From Trachelipus rathkii (Eukaryota; Arthropoda; Malacostraca; Isopoda; Trachelipodidae), in the NCBI GenBank assembly GCA_015478945.1, contig JABUQX010124235.1, forward strand, positions 1-50,593: DNA of 50,593 bases, written 5' to 3'. Of the stretch, positions 37,791-50,110 are shown piece by piece. Position 1 is the stretch's first letter; every line of letters starts with the position of its first letter. Made by a program: the position numbers and the translations under genes. Under the pieces are notes generated by a model. It had not been told where the DNA came from. It made no database searches and saw only the letters and a program-made list of their open reading frames with translations.

Positions 37791-37929
37791 ATTAGAGCTA
37801 GCGGTGGAAGTTAAATAATTTAGAATAGCCAATTTTAGAATTCAAACTATTTCCCAACCTATGCTATAACACTGCCTATATTCAACTTTCTTCTATTCTA
37901 TAAAAGGAGTAGTATATTAGGAGTTTCAT

Positions 37930-39900
37930 TAAGTTGTTACAAAACATAAGTTACATAAAAAGTCTCTCTTCCAAACTCTTATTGGTTTCAACTTCTTTAT
38001 GAACATAAACTTTCATAATTTAACTTTTATCATACGGCAAAAAAATTATTAACAACTATATATATAAGAAACTTTCTTTAATATAAACTATACATAAATC
38101 CTCTATTACAGAAACTTATTCTTAAGTAACAACATTTACCAGGTTTATAAACCTGGTTTATTCTTTTTTAAAGGACATATTCTTGGTCTACATTTCAAAA
38201 CTTTCATATATTCGAACTTTTTTATAATGTTATATTCGTTTAATCTTCTTTTACATTAAACTGTTTTATACATTTATCAGACTTTACATAAATTAACTTT
38301 ATTGACTTATAATAACATTATACAACTTCTTAGTTTCATAACTTATTTACATCTTTTACTTACTTTAATCAATTAAACAAACTTATTTGGTTAATCATTA
38401 ATTTCATATCATTAAAACATGGGTACTAATTATAATTAAGCTATTTATATAGGTTCTTTCTATATTCACTTGTATATATTTTAAACTATATATAATATCA
38501 TAATATTTATATCTAATTTTATATTTAGAATCTAGGCTATTATATATATAATCTTAATTATTATTCTAACTCAATTAACAGCAAAATGAGGATGCGCTCC
38601 TCTGCATATTATTATTATGATTCTCTTAAGTTATTTCCGTATCTAATTTATAACTTTTTAACACTATTTAAAGCTCTATCATTTCATAATTATACAAACT
38701 TTAGTCTTTTACTTTTATTTTAACATTAATATAACAATTTAATGAAAACATTTCATAACTCATATTTAATAATCATTAATTAACTTATTATACTTAATAA
38801 ATCATTGTGTATTCATAACTTTTCTACTCAGGTTATATTAACTTTTATTGCAGAATTAGAAATGGTTGGAGATCTTTCTTTTATACACTTATATCTACAT
38901 TAAGAACTGTTATATTATTACCTTATTATATTTGCATTAATTAACTTTTTGCTATAAATATTAACTTCCTTACTTAAATATGTTAAGTTATTATAATATT
39001 GTTATTTTTGGTAAGTTTTGCCAAAATTTTCTTCTTATTATCATTGATTTAGAATGACCATAGTTATATATTTTTGTTTATTCGCTTTAGGTTGTAAGTT
39101 CAATCTTTTATATATATGATAGATTATGTAGGTTTTTTTAGTTTATATATATATTGTAATAGAAATCTTCTGTAATAATGATAATCTTTTATTAGTTCAG
39201 TATTTTAATATTATGATTATTTATATTACTGATTTTTATAATATAAACTCTTTTTATTCTACTATAAATAATTTATTAATTTCATAAACTTATTTTTATA
39301 TATTAAAATATTACTTTTTCATTTTATAAATATATATATATACTTTATAACATAAAAACTTCATATACCATGCTCAAGGTTTTACATGAACTTCTTGTTT
39401 ATATAAAAAACTTTTCCACCACACATACATCACCAATCTATTAAAACATATTTAATACTTAATTTTACATATAAACTTTAAATTATTGTAATATTTACAA
39501 CTTTTATTACTTCCATTATCTTTAATTTGAAACTTTATACATAAAGATTTATATGATTGGTACGTTACAATATAAACTCCCTGATTACATTACATTTAAA
39601 CAAAGATTTTTAATATAATCTTTAAAAGTAATATTACTTTAATTTTATATGGTGTTTCATAACTAAAACCTTGTTATATATTCATATAAAACTTTATAAA
39701 TATATTAAACTTTTAAATAATGTATCTCAACTTTAGCATATTACATAGGCTTTTAGCAGTTAGGACTGTCTTTTAAACTTTTATTAAGTATATGTTACGC
39801 AGTATTAATTCTTAAACTAATTCTTATATAACCTTATATAATATACATTTAAAGACTTTTAATATATCAACTATTACTTTAACTCATTTATTATCTATAA
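37930..39900 (+). repeat. C-over-G skewed, AACTTT-rich low-complexity region
   Basis: About 2 kb in which G is scarce while C is frequent. The line 39,421-39,480, for example, contains thirteen C and no G. Short words of the type AACTTTTAT and ATAAACTTT recur throughout. This looks like a strongly diverged tandem repeat of a unit near AACTTTNATA, but no exact period could be set by eye. Confidence 0.5.
38138..38157. other. 20-bp perfect palindrome
   Basis: ACCAGGTTTATAAACCTGGT equals its own reverse complement, and a T-rich run follows. It is the most GC-containing word in its neighbourhood. Cruciform, protein-binding or chance origin cannot be separated. Confidence 0.7.
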
Positions 39901-41899
39901 TAGTATTTATAAAATATTATTTGATCAGATCTTCAAGAATAAACAATAAGATATTAAATAAATGACATTTACCATTTAACTATTTTTTATTGGTTATTTT
40001 TATTTGTCTATTACTATTTATATTAATTGATATGACCATTTTCTTCATTTTAATATATTTACATAATTATTGATATATATTGATTTTTAAACTCTGTTTG
40101 ATCGACATATTAATATAAAGGAATATAAAATTCTCAGAAATATTATAGGGGTACTGTTTTTTCTTGTAACAATTATTAAAAGGTTATGTAAAGCACGAAA
40201 TAACTTTATACATATAATTATTAAATTATTATTTATAATTATACAATAATTTATATATAATATATAATATAACTATTTATTAAATGTGATTATATGATAC
40301 TTGAAATACTATATAGAATTAAAAATAACTAATAGTTATACAACGATTATAATAGAACTTATTATCTTAAGCTCTATTACTTGTAGGTATGTATGTAATA
40401 AAATTAGTGTTATTAATTCTATTAATTAATAATAAATAGGTTATCTACTTGTTGTATAGTATTTTTATATTATTAATAAGATAAACTTATATTATTAATA
40501 TGTTTATTTTTATAATATATCCTTTGTTTATTTTAAATTTTTTATTTAGTCAAAAATATCATTACTATATATGTTCCTTGCTAAGTGAATAACTTCCACT
40601 TGACTCTTAGTATATATTTATCATAGAAGTGTTTTTAAGATATATCTTAAGTAAAATTATATATTTATATATTTAATTAGTTTATAGATTTGACCTCAGT
40701 TACGGATTACGATAATATTATATATTATATATTATTATGTGATTATTTGTCTATATATATGGTATTTTTTATATATATAATAACTTATTTATTATTGTAA
40801 ATAGTTACTCATATATTATAATTATATAATTTTAATTATAATTACTTTTTAATTATATTTTATTTATATTATTTGGGAAATTTGTTTATAGTTTTTTTTT
40901 TATTTTTTTGTTTTATGGTTTTAATATATACTATTTTAAATATAGTTAATTTATTGTATATAATATATAATATATAAGTATTTAATAAACTATACATCTT
41001 TTTATATATATTTAATAACCATTTTATTTATAATTTTAATATAATAAATATTATAATATAAATTACTATATATAATATAAACTATTATATTTTATATTTT
41101 AAAATATATCTTTAAAATTAATCTTATAGACAAGCCATTCAAACTCTCTCTACTTTTTAGATAATATATTATTTTTATTTTAAATATGATTGCTTTTAAA
41201 GAACAAATTTTTGATCAGAATTAAATTATTTTTATAAAATAGACCATATCAAATAAATGATGTTTAAAGCTTTTAATAACTTTTTTCCGGGAAAAATGGT
41301 TGGCAGAATGGGGTGTTGGATCCAGTAGACGGGTGGTGAGAAGGGGGCGGTTGGAAGACTCCCCATTATTTTACTTTCTAATTATAAACACCTTCTTGAA
41401 GATCCATCCATCATTACTCTGGGTAGGGTGTTTTTAATATAATATATAATTATAAAGAATGATTTTCTGTAGGTTAATATCTTATATCTATTATAAGTTA
41501 TATTTTTAAAATCTCATATAAAATTATATATTTTAATAATAAACATTATACAACATAAACTTAAATATTTTATTTTTATATTTTTATTCGGTTTTATTTT
41601 ATGATTATATTATATGTTTATTTGATATTGAATATTATGTTTATGTATTTTGGCATTTATATACAGTAATATATAATATAACTTATTTGATAGCATAAAT
41701 CAAAGTATATATAGATTGTTTATTATCTATTTATATATATTTTTTTTAATAATTATTTATATGATTATATAATTTAATCTTTATTATTATTATTTAAAAT
41801 TATTTATTATTTAATAATTAGATTATTAAGTAATTTAGTTTTATACTAGTTATTAAATTAAAAGATTCAATATTAATTAGTTTAGTTAGTTAGTTATCT
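39901..41899. other. AT-rich intergenic DNA
   Basis: Very AT-rich. One short GC-richer patch lies at 41,287-41,365 (GGGGTGTTGG, GGGGGCGG). No gene or RNA is recognised. Confidence 0.45.
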
Positions 41900-41904
41900 T
41901 TATT

Positions 41905-42440
41905 TTACCCACGAAACCCGGGTGTGATAAAGGCTCTAGTTTAATGTTAGTGTTTATTCCCACGAACATGGGTTCCCATACTCAAAAAAGTGGAGGTGCC
42001 ACCTATGATTAGGGTGGATTAGTAATCCAGTCGAGTCTCTGAACCAAAAGCTAGATTTCACTTATTCGTGGATTTGTGCTGTGTAATCTCAATTAGGACC
42101 ATCCCAACCAGATGTAACCTGATGGTAAGGCTATTAGGGAATGTAGTGTCTGGTTATGTGTACTAAAGGATTTGTGGTCTATACCGTAGTTTATGTGTTT
42201 TGGTATGGAAATTACTCTGATGGCTGAAGGGTTATTGATAGATTCGTGCCATTAATACACCCTATGCACGTAAACTGTAAAAGATTCCAGAAAAGTTTCT
42301 ACCAAAGATAACGTTGTCAAATTTTTACGTGTCTAGCATCTCTGGTGTAATAGATGAAGTTAACTATTATCCCTCCTTTGATACGAAGGATCTACCGATA
42401 TCATACCTGATAACGTGCAATACGGCCTAACTTCGCCACA
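41905..42440. other. GC-normal island, unidentified
   Basis: About 530 bases of normal complexity between AT-rich DNA. It has stops in all frames and no recognised protein. AGTCGAGTC near 42,032 is close to a Pol III B box, but no matching A box lies at the right distance. It may be a fragment of a transposon; identity unknown. Confidence 0.35.
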
Positions 42441-43095
42441 TTGTTCCTTTATACTCATCGTGGACTACTCGTTCTCTTCTTTATATTCTCTCTTACTGCT
42501 AATTACTCGTTCTCTTCTCTCATATAATATATTCAATAGGAGTAACTAAATTACTTACTATATTTTATTTATATATATATAACATACTTAATATGATTTA
42601 TTATTTATATTATATTAATAATAATATACTCGTAAAATTACATTTTCATTTTTAAATATTAGTATTAAATATTAGGTCTGGAATAATGATTTAAAGATTT
42701 ATATTTCTTATATATATATATATATACTCATTATATATGATATATTAAAATGATATAATTATATAATTATAGTTATTTTTTATTTATTTTATTATCTATT
42801 ATTTTAACATAATATAGAATAATCAATTATATTTTTAAGAGTCCAGACCATATATTATATTTTTAAAATTAAATTATTCTATTACTTATTTAATAAACTA
42901 TTTTTATATATAATTTGATTTATAATGTCGTAAGTTATTTTTAATACTTTTATATTATATAATATCCATTTATATATATTTAATACATACATATATTATT
43001 AGTAATTCTTTTTTAATAATATATTAATACTTTATCCTTTTATCTTATTGTAAAGAGAAATAATAGAACTTTATATTATTAATTATATCTATCGT
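42441..43095. other. AT-rich DNA
   Basis: TTCTCTTCT-like pyrimidine words at about 42,470-42,530, then AT-rich sequence with TA runs. No gene. Confidence 0.5.
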
Positions 43096-43099
43096 CAAA

Positions 43100-44880
43100 A
43101 TAATGCCCTCAGTAAATAGGGTAATTATCCTTCGCATGAGAGAACGGGGAAGGCCCTAACCATGAGACCCAACACACAGCAGACGAATCGTGAATTTGTG
43201 TAATCCACTGATCAGACAGAGATTTCCAGCTGCAGATTTGTGAGATGCTGAAGACACACTTGGTGCGATATGATTTATTGACGAAAAGCATATAAACGTA
43301 GCTGAACTCCTGGTATAAGAAGGGTTTGAGAGGTAGGTTTATGATCGGGGGTATAATCGATTGCGAGGGAGCGCTTTCGATAAAATTTGAAGGATATAGT
43401 GCGAATCTGATAATGAGATTAGTTGTAGTCGATGAATAGACACCTCATAGTTGTTTTATAGTATTGCCGTTAGGACAGGTCAATACCAGGGCCTTGGCTT
43501 CGAGTTGTGTAGGACTACAAGGTTGCACGGGTTGGTCAACTGGAGAATAAAGAACCTCTTTGACACATGACCGGCCAGGGACAGCGGTAGGCACCAGGGC
43601 CGAGCAACACGTGGAAGAACGGGAATTTATAAGGTCTGACGTGCATTTGCACGAAGAGCGCACACAACAACGTGCTACTGATAAGTTCTACAGATAAACT
43701 CAGCTGGCGAGGTATGGTTACAGCATAACTCAGGGTTTGGTGACTAATACATGTGCGTTCGACGCCTTAGCGGCCATAATTTTGTAACTGGAGAGCTGTC
43801 ATGAGGATACACACAAGCCATCCTTAAGGCACCATAAGAAACGGGGTCAAATGAGGCATGTGTCTTAGAAACACATCCTTCGAGACGTTCGAGTATTGGT
43901 TGCAATGTGCTACTCATTTTAGAACTGAGTCGAAGAAGTGCTTCTGTATCGCCTCGACAGGCGTGCTAGTGATGTAATAACAGAACTACGACGAGGGAAG
44001 GAAGGTTTGACGACATTTGCCACTGTGCTGCAAGTGCTGCCCTGTTTGAATGTGGGTTGGTTTATTAGTCTAGGGTAGGCAATCTCTTTATCGGGTCCTC
44101 GGAGCGTTGCCATATCTTCTGTGAGCTGGCAGTCATGCTACGTCAGCAAGTATAAGATTCACAGACTGCCTCAAGAACACAAACCTGTTTACCATAAACA
44201 TACTACCTTTTACTCATTCTTGAACCCTCGTGTTCACCTATTGCCCTTGCACATTATTGTCTCCACGGAACACAACCGTGCACCTGTAATTGTTGACGAA
44301 CTACTAGGAGGCGATTTGGACGGTGTTGCCGACTTTTAGTGGTGATCACAAATATGGGAGGCTATAATATAACAAACAGGGTTGAATGAGAGGCATTCCT
44401 GAAACGTCGCGCTCGACTCTCAGTGTCAACAACACACATCCAACCGGACCTAACCAACGGAACTGCAACAGGCCATATGCAGAAAACGACGTTCAATGGG
44501 ATCCCAATCAACTGTGTACAGGAAATCAATTAGCCAAAACTTGTCGGAGAAGCATGCGGAAGGACGGTTGTCAGGCAGTCATCCAATGGTTTTGAGGGGG
44601 AGTCATCCACGGTACTGAGACACCTATCTATATCTTACTATTCGAACAGCGGCGTCGCCGAGCTAGGGTTACATATTGTTGTGTTTCCTTGTGGAGAACT
44701 CTTTCCAAACACTACTGCAGATTACCCTTTCATGCTGCATTTGAGCTCAACAACTATAATAAACGACCTATCATCTATCGGTTTCATGGGGGGGAATTCA
44801 CTGTTCAATTTGTTACCATATTTCCCAGATAAGTGTCTTCAGCGTTCTTCAAACTTTTTTAAAAAATATTCCTAATCGCA
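43100..44880 (-). mobile_element. Possible degenerate LTR retrotransposon pol (Ty3/Gypsy-like)
   Basis: A 1.8-kb island with much higher GC than its flanks. On the minus strand, short pieces resembling a Gypsy-type integrase appear in the right order and with roughly the right spacing. They are in changing frames and all interrupted. No protease or RT domain, LTR pair or primer-binding site was found, so only a 3' part of pol would be present. The call rests on order and spacing rather than any single strong motif, and an unrelated decayed element remains possible. Confidence 0.42.
43800..44580 (-). pseudogene. Candidate integrase fragments
   Basis: Reading the minus strand from high to low coordinates: a DC-containing segment near 44,560 (position of the zinc-finger 'C..CQ'); a LGPV/LLT segment near 44,450-44,420 (position of 'VDLVGPL' and 'LLT.IDR'); RGDNNV near 44,260 (position of 'DRG..F'); NRFVFLRQ near 44,180 (position of 'NGLVER'); QPTFKQGSTCSTVA near 44,050-44,010 (position of 'G.RT...TG.S.AE..YG'); and VSKTHASF near 43,870 (position of '..HVFVR'). 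The catalytic DDE residues cannot be confirmed. Each resemblance is weak on its own; their colinearity is the argument. Confidence 0.38.
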
Positions 44881-45585
44881 ACGTATATTAATATTTGGCG
44901 GTTTAATTATTGAAACTTTTATTATGTTAGCATATGTTTTATAAAAAAAGTGATAATATTTCATTAGAAAATTCATTGTACTAGAAAATTCATAAATAGC
45001 AGCCATTTATGGTGCTCTTTGTAATGAGTTTTGTCCCAAAATTAATGTTTATGATCAAAAATAATTAGTTAATTTAATATATTAATATAAAGAGCTCAAA
45101 AGAATATATCCATTTCTCAAACATATAGTGACAAAATAGGAGACGCATTAAGAATATGTTCAAATATAGGCAGTGGTAAAATTTTCTTTCCCAAAAGTTG
45201 TTTTTAAATACTCAAATAGTTGATCAAATAGTATCTCGCCATGACCTAGTAATAAAAAACGATTCACAGAATGAATCTTATACATATAAATGACCTGTAT
45301 TCCTCTGAATATACACTACATATGTAACCTTGTATGAATGCACTACAGGTTTAATTCAGGAGTTTATAACTCTTGTAACATAAGCTTTGGTCCGCTTGGA
45401 AGAACAACATCGTCCTGTTTTCTAAGAGCATCAGAAAATTCCATTTCTCACTGTATCGATGAAGTGTACAGAGGTAAAATATTACACACAATGTCCTGAA
45501 TAAGAAACGTTTAAACGTTTTGTTATTGGCTTTATAATGGGAGATTAGCACTGTTCTGAAATTTTTGGATGCTTTTTATGAAATA
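44881..45585. other. Intergenic DNA
   Basis: AT-rich and unique. A minus frame of 66 codons (45,351-45,551) has no recognisable domain. Confidence 0.4.
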
Positions 45586-45587
45586 GT

Positions 45588-45667
45588 GGGGAAGGGAAAA
45601 GGGGAGGGGGGGAGGGTGGGAAAACATGCGGAGAGTGGTAAGGGGGGAGGAGGGAGAGAGAGGGGTC
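45588..45667 (+). other. G-run cluster (potential G-quadruplex)
   Basis: Six G-runs of at least three lie within 33 bases: 45,588-45,591, 45,594-45,596, 45,601-45,604, 45,606-45,612, 45,614-45,616 and 45,618-45,620. More follow to 45,665. Loops are one to four bases, which satisfies the usual quadruplex pattern. It is isolated in AT-rich DNA. Confidence 0.75.
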
Positions 45668-46179
45668 CCAGTTCTTTTTGATTTTCGTACTTTGGCATTA
45701 TCATTATGACACCAAGAATTTCTGAAAAGTGGTGGGGTTGGAGTTTTCCTTCATTTGAATAAGATTTGTTTCTGAATTTAAAAAATAAACTCGATCAAAT
45801 TACAAAAATTATTACTGGAACAATTTTTGAGATTTCCCTGTATTATACGATAAGTTATTGATGATAGATAGCTTAAGATATTGTAGTAATATCTAATTTA
45901 CTAAAAATTTAATTGCCTGCATATTCAATTTTAAATTAAGATATATATAAACAGTAATATTATATTAGGACTGAAATTTGGTTTATTAGACATTTGAACT
46001 TGTCGAAGTTACTGTAAGTGGAACTTTTAATTCATTATGAGAGTGTTTAAATACATACGAGTAATTGATTTGAATTTCGAGTAAAAGGGACTTTGAAAAT
46101 CCTTGGTAATTAGGGTCAATGTATAATTAATAGATGCATATTGTTAAGGAATTATCCTATTCAATAACGAGTTCAATAT
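45668..46179. other. AT-rich intergenic DNA
   Basis: No recognised feature. Confidence 0.5.
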
Positions 46180-46440
46180 ATTATATTATAATATATTATT
46201 ATATATATATAAAAATATATATATATATAATATATTATTCAGAATATTATATACATTCTCTTATAATTAATAGTTATATAATATATATTTTATAATTATT
46301 CTATATATAGTAATATATATATATTATATTATATGAATAAATCATATTATTATTTTTATTAATATATAATATTTATATATTAATATATATAATAAGTAGT
46401 ATAAATAAATTAATATTAATATAAATAATTTATAATTATC
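46180..46440. repeat. AT-only simple sequence
   Basis: TA, TAATAT and ATTAAT runs with almost no G or C. Confidence 0.82.
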
Positions 46441-47930
46441 CTCATGGCGAGGCGTGGCATTTTCCCGCAGTCATCGCTACAGTTTGGTTGGTATATACTA
46501 TTCACATTAAATAGTATATATATACTCTAATAATTGTATATATATATAATTTTGATTATCATTATTGATTTATTATATTAGTATAAATATTAAATTATTG
46601 ATAATATTATTATAATATAATAAATATATATAATTATAATTTTATTTATCAACACCTGCTGTCGAGATGGTTTTGGCTAGAGTACAAAAATTTTTATCAA
46701 ACGACAATTGCTCGATGAAAGAATGGACTATTCGTTTTTATATACAGGTGGCATGCTTCTCTATATTCTAATTGTCTCAATTGTGTTATGCTCCTCTATT
46801 GCCTCTTTAAACTTTGTGTATAACCCAAATGACTGGATTATTTGCACAGTTTTTTATCCACAGATTTTTAAATTTTGTAGCCTTGTATTTATTTCACCTG
46901 AGTGTAGAAATTCATATATTGATCTATTTACAGAATAACCATTATAATACCTTTTTAAATTTCATACCGATCTCCTCATAGCTTTTTACCGTCAACCCAT
47001 ATATCATTCAGCTTGTTGCTTCTTACGTTGCAAGCTCTTCTGCTAAATAATTAAGTCTTTACTTATAAATATAAGTGGGCTCATAATCTTGTGATGATCA
47101 CAATATACTCCTAATCATATTAGTTAGCAATTACATGCTAATTTAATATCAGTTTTTTACTTTATGTGTTTAGACAAGAATTATATAGTTGCTCCAGTAA
47201 GCAAACAGTGCGTATTTTTATTTGATGCGCTCAGCATCTTAAGTTAGCTTTTATTCCTTTAGTTCGATCGTAAACAATTATTAGTGATTTTACAATGCTT
47301 TTGTACGGGGTATAATAAAGGCTACACGTAAGATAACTTTATTCTTGGTGTAGAATATTTACAGACTATCAATATAAATTTATTGTGCTAAAGCTAATCC
47401 TCTATTATGAATATTAGATAGGTTAAAATTTGGTTTATTGTTGAGGCATTATGATGAAGAACCTATACACATTATTATGAAAAGCATTAAAATGATTTTG
47501 GCTTCTCTGAGTTGTTACCCTCTAAATGTTTTAATTAAGATTGTTTTTTTGTATTCACCAATGTAAATCTCAACTGTATTCACTAATGAGGTTGGTCATG
47601 TGGTACATGATCTGCTAAAACTTAGAAATTTGCTTTTAGATAGATTCCTGATCTTATATAATCTTTATTAATTTAGTCGTAGGATCTAATAGTGGGCTTA
47701 ATTAGCTCTGAAGCTCCTGTGGGTACAATATCATACGCTGCTATAGTTACTCCATCAGGTGTTGTTGAAGAGATCGGTGTACAAAAATTTTCATCTCTCT
47801 GAGGATAATTTCTCGATAACCGACTTATAGTTATATTTAAAGTGCTAAACTCTCGCTCCGATCTTCTATTCAAAAGTCGAAAGTTGGAATTGCGGCATCG
47901 CTAAGATCTAGGTGAGGTCCACCAATTCCG
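46441..47930. other. Moderate-complexity intergenic DNA
   Basis: A plus frame at 46,708-46,938 (76 codons) contains a hydrophobic stretch (LYILIVSIVLCSSIASL), and a minus frame lies at 47,673-47,873 (66 codons). I recognise neither, and no splice-site arrangement supports exons. Confidence 0.35.
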
Positions 47931-47934
47931 GACT

Positions 47935-48880
47935 TTTTTCAACAATGTACCTAATTGTGACTCCGACATCCGAATTTATTCAATTTATTCGCATCCATAC
48001 TTTATAAAATGCACATATGCGAGGACTTTAAAACATCGACTTCCTGAAAATGAATGCCGACTACCTATTTTTTTGTGAAAAATTTAGAACCATGACTAAT
48101 CGCTGAAACCCGCTTCGCGAGCTCCGACTAATAAAGTATCCGATGTTTCCGACTTTAATTCCACACAGATCGTTACAAAATCACTCATCTGTTTGAATGT
48201 ATAAGCAATATCTTGAGATCGATATCATCCGGATCCTAATTGTGATAGATTGGCCGATCTTACGGAATTTGCTCCGACGTCTCATCTTTATATTGAAATA
48301 GATTTTGATCTTGAAATTATTATAGTAGTTGATAGGATGATTCGACCGCGCGTATTTAATTCGACTCCGAATACTGAATAATACATGCACTTTAAATTTC
48401 AAAAATACCATTTCGACTATAGCTTCTGATCCATGTTTTATCCTGTTAGACAACTTTGCCATGCTTAAGTGTTGTCATGGAGCTTCTTCAAAATTTTAAA
48501 CATTAAGTTTTTTTTATCTGACTATATTTTTTTTCCGCCTCCGGCATCTCGTACTTTTGCCCTATTTTGAAATTTGTTCCTGAGTTGTTCCTGTCTCGAC
48601 TTTCTCTACTTCTTTTTGTAAATTTACTTTTATTATATATATATTTAACAAATTTATTTTTATATAGTCTTTGTGAATAATTACGAACTAGAACTGGCCG
48701 AACTTCCGATAACGCTCCAATCCGTATCAAATATTTAACAAGAAAGACGTCGATCCGACTGAGCGCTGTCCGACTCCAAATCTTTTTCAAAATTGGGGTT
48801 GCGATCGACTACCGTCTCACCTCTCTTCTAAATACAGACTCGATAACCCGGGTACTTCCGACTCGACTTCCACTCCACAA
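47935..48880 (+). repeat. Diffuse TCCGAC-motif repeat region
   Basis: TCCGAC or CCGACT occurs about nine times in 950 bases (for example near 47,960, 48,125, 48,148, 48,270, 48,755, 48,770 and 48,857), together with CGACTCC, TTCGACT and CTCGACT variants. Chance would give far fewer in AT-rich DNA. It looks like a strongly diverged hexanucleotide (GTCGGA/TCCGAC)n microsatellite. The minus-strand open frames here (93 and 95 codons, rich in Ser/Arg/Lys) are probably by-products. Confidence 0.55.
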
Positions 48881-48999
48881 ATGCTTTCTTCATCTTTCTG
48901 AATTGACATATTATTTGTACAACTGTTTTCTTCTCTCAACCCACTTTAATCCAACCATGATTCACTGAACCTATTTGGGGTATAACCTTATAAAAGCTT

Positions 49000-50110
49000 T
49001 ATAATCTATAGTAGTATATATTTATACTCTAATGTCATATTAATTTATAATTTATTATACATATTAATATATTTCAAGTATATATATATATTATATATAT
49101 TATATGTTATTATATATAAATATTATTATATATATATTTTTTATTATATATATATTATTATATTTATTATTATTAATATTCTTATAATTATACGTTTATA
49201 ATATATTATATATATATATTTATATATTAGATTAATAATATATATCTATTATAAATATTATATAAATATAATATAATATAATAATTAATAATTAATATAT
49301 AATAAATAAATAATATATAATATAAGATATAATATATAATAATATATAATTAATATTTATATAATTAATAATATAAATAAATAATAATCTAATAATATAT
49401 AATATATAATAATAGTAATGAATAATAATATTAAGATAATTCTAATAATATTATTAACATATAGTCAATAGAATAAATTTAAAAATATAATAAATTTAAA
49501 AAATTAATAATATAATAATTAAATATTATAATGTAAATATAATAAAATTAAGATAATAGAGAGAATGAATATTAACTGTTTTGTAGTTAATTGATAAAAT
49601 TTAATACAATGATAATTAATAAATATAATATTTGATTAATTATAATAAAAAAAGTCATTTCTAGAATTATAGAATTTATAAATTAGTATTAATAATTTAA
49701 ATTTAACTTTGATTAATAATTTTTTAAATATTTATAATGCTAATAATAATAATAATAATAACATTTTATCATAAATAATAAGAAAATAATAATTGTTATA
49801 TATAATATTAATAATTATATAAATCTTATTGATAATTTTTTAATAATAATAATAATGAAAAATAATAATATATAATAAATCAATATTTTAATAATTTACA
49901 TATATAAATAGTATATTTTAGTATATAATGAAATTGCAAAATAATCTTCTAATAAATTAAAATAAAATAGAAATAAAAATAAAATAAAATAAAATAATGA
50001 TAAAAATAAATTAAAGCTAATAAAAAATAGTGAAGAATGAAATCATATATTGTGATATAATGATAATATCATACTGAATTCAAAATAATATAAATAATTA
50101 TAATATAATA
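49000..50110. repeat. Near GC-free simple sequence
   Basis: About 1.1 kb of A and T with TA, AAT and TAATAA runs. From about 49,070 to 49,400 there are only a handful of G or C bases. Confidence 0.85.

Noticed and set aside
46708..46938. 76-codon frame with a hydrophobic helix, superficially like the last helix of a membrane receptor
   Set aside because: The expected NPxxY-type motif is absent and there is no further domain or exon context.
48181..48790. Two minus-strand frames (93 and 95 codons) rich in Ser, Arg and Lys
   Set aside because: They coincide with the TCCGAC-word region, and their composition follows from that repeat. No domain is seen.
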